64,000 nt of DNA from Rotaria sordida. Lineage: Eukaryota > Rotifera > Eurotatoria > Philodinida > Philodinidae. The stretch is taken from assembly GCA_905250125.1 (NCBI GenBank), contig CAJNOL010000704.1:45820-109819 (forward strand), written 5' to 3'. The notes under the pieces are model-generated. The model saw only the letters and a list, made by a program, of their open reading frames with translations, ran no database searches and was not told where the DNA came from. Below are positions 59,601 through 64,000 of this stretch, one piece after another. A program made the position numbers and the translations under genes. Each line of letters starts with the position of its first letter. Position 1 is the stretch's first letter.

Positions 59601-62600
59601 AAGTTCTAAGAATTTCCTTCCATTTTTCATCAACTTCTGCAAATAGATTAATATTTCCAATAACAAAAAGTCCACAACGTGCACGTGATAAAGCTACACA
59701 TATTCTATTATGTGTTTTCAGAAAACCAATTTTTTTTTCTAAATTACTGCGTACTAATGATAATATAATTATATCATTTTCTTCACCTTGATAATTATCT
59801 GTTACCTATTATTAAAAAAAAAATATAATATAAAATTCTAAATATGAATATGAATGCATAATACCATAATTCTAACACCATGTAAAATTCCTTTTTGTTT
59901 AACTTGTTTAACAATAAATTGTTTTTGACCAAGATACATAACAAGTATAGTTATTTGTGAAGGTTTATAATCTTGTTTAATAAAATATTCTGCTAATTTA
60001 ATGACATATTCACCTTCAAATTCATTTTGTTTAGAACTTCCATCATTAAGAGTTGTTTCAGTATGATCATGATTAATAAAAAATAGATTATTATCGACAC
60101 CACGTATTGGTGGTCGATCAGTTTTAACAGTTATATGATCTTCTAAATCATCATAAAAATGTTTCATAAGACGAGCAATTTCTGGTCGCATACGATGCTT
60201 AAATAAAAATATTTTATTTTTCTATTATTAAAAATATTTTTTTCTTTTGAATTTTACTTGAATATTTAATCGAACATTTGGAAAATTATTTTTAATAAAA
60301 CGTTCAAATAATGAAATATCAATATTATATTTGACGGCAAGACGATAAACACTTGGATTAGGTCTTAATTGTATATGATCGCCAATTAAAATTAAATGTT
60401 GACAATTTGTATTTAAAGCAGTTATTATATGTGATTCAAATATAGCAGCTGCTTCTTCAACAATAACAATTTTACTTTCTAAAAATACAAAATAAATTTT
60501 TTAATTGAAATGAAAAAAATTTTACTTACGAAGTTTTTCTAAAACTGTATGATATTTAGCAGCACATGTTGTTGTCATAGCAACAATAATACTATCTTTT
60601 AAAATATGATAATCTTCTTCTTGACGATGTTTAATAAGAGCTGATGCAGTTTTATTATATTTTTTATTTCCATCATGAATACAACAACGTAAATATTGTC
60701 GATATTTAAAAAGCCAATATCGATATAAATCATAACGTTGATCCATAGTAAGTTGCCAAATATCATCATTTATTTGTCTAACTGTTTTATCATTAAGAGT
60801 TGTAGGATCTTTGATAATATGTTGAATTAATCGATGAATATCATTCGAGTTGTTTGGTGGAGTTTTCCATTTTCCTTCACTGTTATACTTATCTTTTGAT
60901 AGTATTTCAATATCCATGGGATTTCCTATAATTGTTTCAGGTTTTAGAACAGTTGATAAAGGAAAATATTGATATTCTTCCGTATCAAATTCATCTCGTC
61001 TACGTTCTTCTTCTTCTTCTTCTTCATCTTGGTCTGTTGTCTGTTTTTCTTCTATATAATCATTTATTTCCATTTGTGAAATATTTGTTTTCAGATTTTC
61101 ATTATAAATGAAATGATTCTGTATTTGTTCACATTGATTCCCAAGACCAAGCCATTCTAATAATGCTGTTTCTGTCATACAACCATAATATGGTTTTAAT
61201 AATGAAATATAATGTTTATGATTTATAATAGAACACTCAGTAAGTGATAAAAGAGGTATTATATTTATTTTTGACATATCCATTTTATATTGTTGTAATT
61301 TTAAAAAACAGTCAGTCTCTATTTTTTCATCTAATAATTCACGTTTTTCATGATAGACATCTTTAGGTATAGAACGATTCTCTCGAGCAACTTGACGTGC
61401 ATTACTTAATGAAAAATGTTGAATTCTTGAATTTTGACATCGATTTCCAACACGAATAATACCTAAAATAAATAATCTGAATAATAAATTTAATTTAATA
61501 AAATTATTATTAAAACCTTCTTGTATGTTTAAACGTTTTACAATTAATTCTAAAAATTGATCCAGTGCATGATTTGTATGACAAATGATAAGAATTGGTG
61601 TTGATTGTTCATCAGATGGACACCAAACTGATCGATTATATAGAAGCATTTCTGTTATACGTACACCAAGAAAAGTCTTTCCAGTTCCTGGTGCTAATTT
61701 AAAAAAAAAAAGAAAATTTTTTTATTTTTTTCAGATAACTAACTTATTATTTAACATACGTCCTTGTATAAGTGCAACTTTATTTGTTAATGCTAAAATT
61801 AAAGCTTCGTATTGTTTTAAATTAAGATGTAATTGTTCATTTGTTGGCCATTCATCTTTATTAAGTACTGAAATTTTTTTATATTTATTTTCAATTTGAT
61901 TTGATTGTTCATAATTTATTTCAAATTCTTTTGTAATTATAGAGTTCATTAACGGAACATGTGGTAATGCTTTATGAAGTGAATGATTTGTTTTAATATT
62001 TGAATCTGGATGAACAAGAAGTGGTGTAAAATCATATGTTGTTGTTGGTTTAATGTAATCTGGTGGTACCATTTCTTTCGTTAATTTAAGAATAAATGAA
62101 GCAAGTGGAAATCTATAATCTGAAGGTATTTGTTTTAATGCATTGAGAACTGGATCATATGCTTGAAAATATGTCATTGTTTCAATCACTGTTAATGAAC
62201 ATGAAAAATCAATTTTATCAAGATGAATTTGAGTTCTTTCATATTGATTAAATTTTTCTAATGTTTTAACCTAATTTAATAAAATAAGAAGAAAAAAAAA
62301 GATAAATAAAAAAACAAATCAAATTTACTGATACAATAAAATTTTTTTCAATTTGTGAACGATCTTCAACAGTGACAAAAACATATGATTGAAAATTATT
62401 AAATGTAATAAGTAATAAATTTCCATAAATTAAACGTCGACTATTCGACCAATATATTCTTGATGCTATTTTTGAATCTAAAAGTAAATCATAAACAATT
62501 CCATTTTGTGGAGTTAATCGTGAACCATATAAATGAACATTTTCATATATTCGTATATTATAATTTTTTCCTTTAATTTTCGATAAATATTGTTGAATAC

Positions 62601-63909
62601 CATCACGTAATGGTCCAACAAAATCTTCACGTAAAAGACGAAAATGAATCTTAAGAAAAAAAAATAATGTGAAATATTTTAATTAATTAAATCTTACATC
62701 AAGATATTGTTCGGCATTTTCATAAACACCATCAACAATATTTTTTCGAAGATATGTTTGTTGTTCAGATAAAATTTCTTTTACGGTAGGAACTATGGAT
62801 AAATGACGATAATTCTCAGGTGGTTGATTAATATCATATTTAATAATTGTTTTACAATTTGTTAGATTTAGTAATTCTTGTCGTTTTTGTTCTCGTTGTT
62901 CAATTTGTTTTATTCGTTGAAGTACTTCATCTAGTATTTGTTTAGCATCTTCGAATTCCTACAAAACAAAAAATGTAATGAGTCAAATAAATGATTCAAT
63001 CTCTTATTGATACATGTGAGTCAAATTTATTTTTTATAAATAATAATTCGATACGTTCAAAGATTTTTGATAAACCATTAACTGAATGAGGTATCATATC
63101 AATAAATATATTTGATATTTTAAGAAATAATTCAATAAATTTAAAACGTAATTCATTTGTATTCGGATCAAATTTTTTAATTTCATCATAAACACCTTCG
63201 AGATAACGTGTATCAGGTAATTGTTTAAAGACAATTAGAATACGTTCACGTGATCCAATACATTGTGTCGTTTTTTCAAGTAATTTTGTCATTGAATAAA
63301 TCCAATCATATCTTTCTCGCATATGTTTATCATTTAAAAATTTATTTAATTGAAAATTTGGATGAAGCATTTCAGCAAGAATGTCATCTGATGATTTATC
63401 GATTAATTTAGTAAGTGTAGGATATGAAACAGGGGGTAAGCATGATCTTTTAATTGATCTAACAAATTTTTAAATGATTTTATTTATATTTTATTCTAAA
63501 TTAAAACTTACGTGCTCTCAGATGATGTATAAAATGTCGTAGAATGACGTTTTGTACAGAAACGATGGTTATTAGAATATTGAGTTTGCTCGTTTAAATT
63601 TGGTCGTCGTATTGGATCTCTTATTTTTGAATTCTGATTTATTTGTTCATGATATCTAAAATAATCATTTTATTGATATTATTAATATATTGGAATAAAT
63701 TAGTACCTGATAATACCAGAGTTTGATCCAGTGGTGAAAGTTTGTCGCCTTGTACTATGATTAGTATTAATTGTAGAAGAAGCTGCATTAGATGCATTTG
63801 ATATTAATGAAAGATTCATAAATCCTTTAAAAGACTGTGAATTTTGTAACCGATTCAGATTTCGAAAACCATCTGATTTTATAACACGATAATCTGAAAT
63901 ATTAGACAT
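56628..63909 (-). CDS. ZNFX1: ZNFX1-like helicase with NFX1-type and RZ-type zinc fingers (18 exons)
   Basis: Exons in transcription order: 63707-63909, 63512-63655, 63014-63458, 62698-62958, 62329-62649, 61760-62270, 61517-61693, 60530-61462, 60258-60478, 59865-60197, 59574-59805, 58721-58880, 58258-58669, 58094-58210, 57930-58041, 57736-57870, 56842-57677, 56628-56795. All junctions are GT-AG and in phase, giving 1906 aa, close to the 1918 aa of human ZNFX1. An N-terminal helical part is followed by an SF1 helicase core: GPPGTGKT at about 629 (across a splice), an acidic insert, IVIVEEAAA at about 1004, [14 protein letters not shown] at about 1073, and CVALSRAR at about 1217. Residues 1261-1572 hold Cys/His-rich NFX1-type fingers. 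A coiled region follows, then the RZ finger [12 protein letters not shown]...[10 protein letters not shown] at 1835-1870. ZNFX1 binds RNA: it serves inherited small-RNA silencing in nematodes and antiviral defence in vertebrates. Confidence 0.92.
58917..59556. mobile_element. TTAA-flanked MITE (piggyBac-like) in a ZNFX1 intron
   Basis: It lies inside the 693-nt intron 58881-59573, while all other introns of the gene are 43-76 nt. TTAA at 58913-58916 and 59557-59560 flanks ends CCCATTGAGCTCCGG and CCGAGACTCAAAAGG, which are imperfect inverted repeats. TTAA duplication and CCC-type ends are piggyBac features. No transposase is encoded. Confidence 0.65.
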
Positions 63910-63986
63910 TGTTAACGAAGTTTCTCCTTGTATTAAAACAAAACTGTTCACAATATATTAAGAAGACAAGCTTTTGTTTATATCTT

Positions 63987-63994
63987 CTTATATA
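63987..63994 (-). promoter_or_regulatory. TATA-like box upstream of the ZNFX1-like gene
   Basis: The minus strand reads TATATAAG about 78 nt before the ATG at 63909. It could be the core promoter, but in AT-rich DNA such words are common. Confidence 0.3.
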
Positions 63995-64000
63995 GAAGGC

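Overview
The window looks like nuclear DNA of a small invertebrate, most probably a bdelloid rotifer, perhaps of the AT-rich, low-gene-density Rotaria type. This rests on four things: many short spliceosomal introns of about 45-75 nt, an F-box-like protein of the kind greatly expanded in bdelloids, a Penelope-like retroelement fragment, and repeated tracts of the unit TGTGGG, which I recall as the bdelloid telomeric repeat. No bacterial-style operon is present. The species call is inference; gene calls come from reading frames, splice phases and family motifs.

From left to right: a terminal SDR-like fragment (about 1.02 kb); a broken COX20-like gene (2.2-2.8 kb); a decayed piggyBac transposase tail (4.4-4.6 kb); an SLC49-like transporter (4.8-6.2 kb); a complete four-exon GM2-activator-like secreted protein gene (7.7-8.4 kb). 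A long non-coding tract (8.4-17.2 kb) holds a tRNA-like element, a palindromic TA-flanked MITE and an artefactual-looking assembly gap. A small secreted-protein gene (17.9-18.5 kb) has its 5' half and promoter duplicated as an inverted repeat. 18.9-26.4 kb is repeat-rich. A REEP5/DP1/Yop1-like gene (26.5-30.95 kb) carries a 3.9-kb intron. Next come an intronless UDP-glycosyltransferase (32.1-33.4 kb), a Penelope-type reverse transcriptase fragment (34.5-35.1 kb), a hAT-type MITE (38.4-38.8 kb), a two-exon aminergic-like GPCR (40.65-42.7 kb), a second 100-N gap (44.1 kb), a gene for a disordered protein (45.4-46.8 kb), a hAT transposase tail (48.0 kb), an F-box-like protein (48.4-50.2 kb), more repeats, and finally a complete 18-exon ZNFX1-like gene (56.6-63.9 kb) with a TTAA-flanked MITE in one intron.

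The genes do not form an obvious pathway: they are independent eukaryotic transcription units (lipid-binding cofactor, transporter, ER shaping, glycosyltransferase, receptor, helicase/zinc finger). Several start codons lie 2-33 nt after a good splice acceptor, which fits spliced-leader trans-splicing, known in bdelloids.

The most unusual structure is a family of at least a dozen short fold-back elements. Each has a G-rich TGTGGG-like arm, a purine-rich loop that is related between copies, and a C-rich arm, always in the order G-rich then C-rich (the geometry of a head-to-head telomere junction). They are scattered over the whole window, often lie beside broken gene fragments, and flank the Penelope-like fragment.
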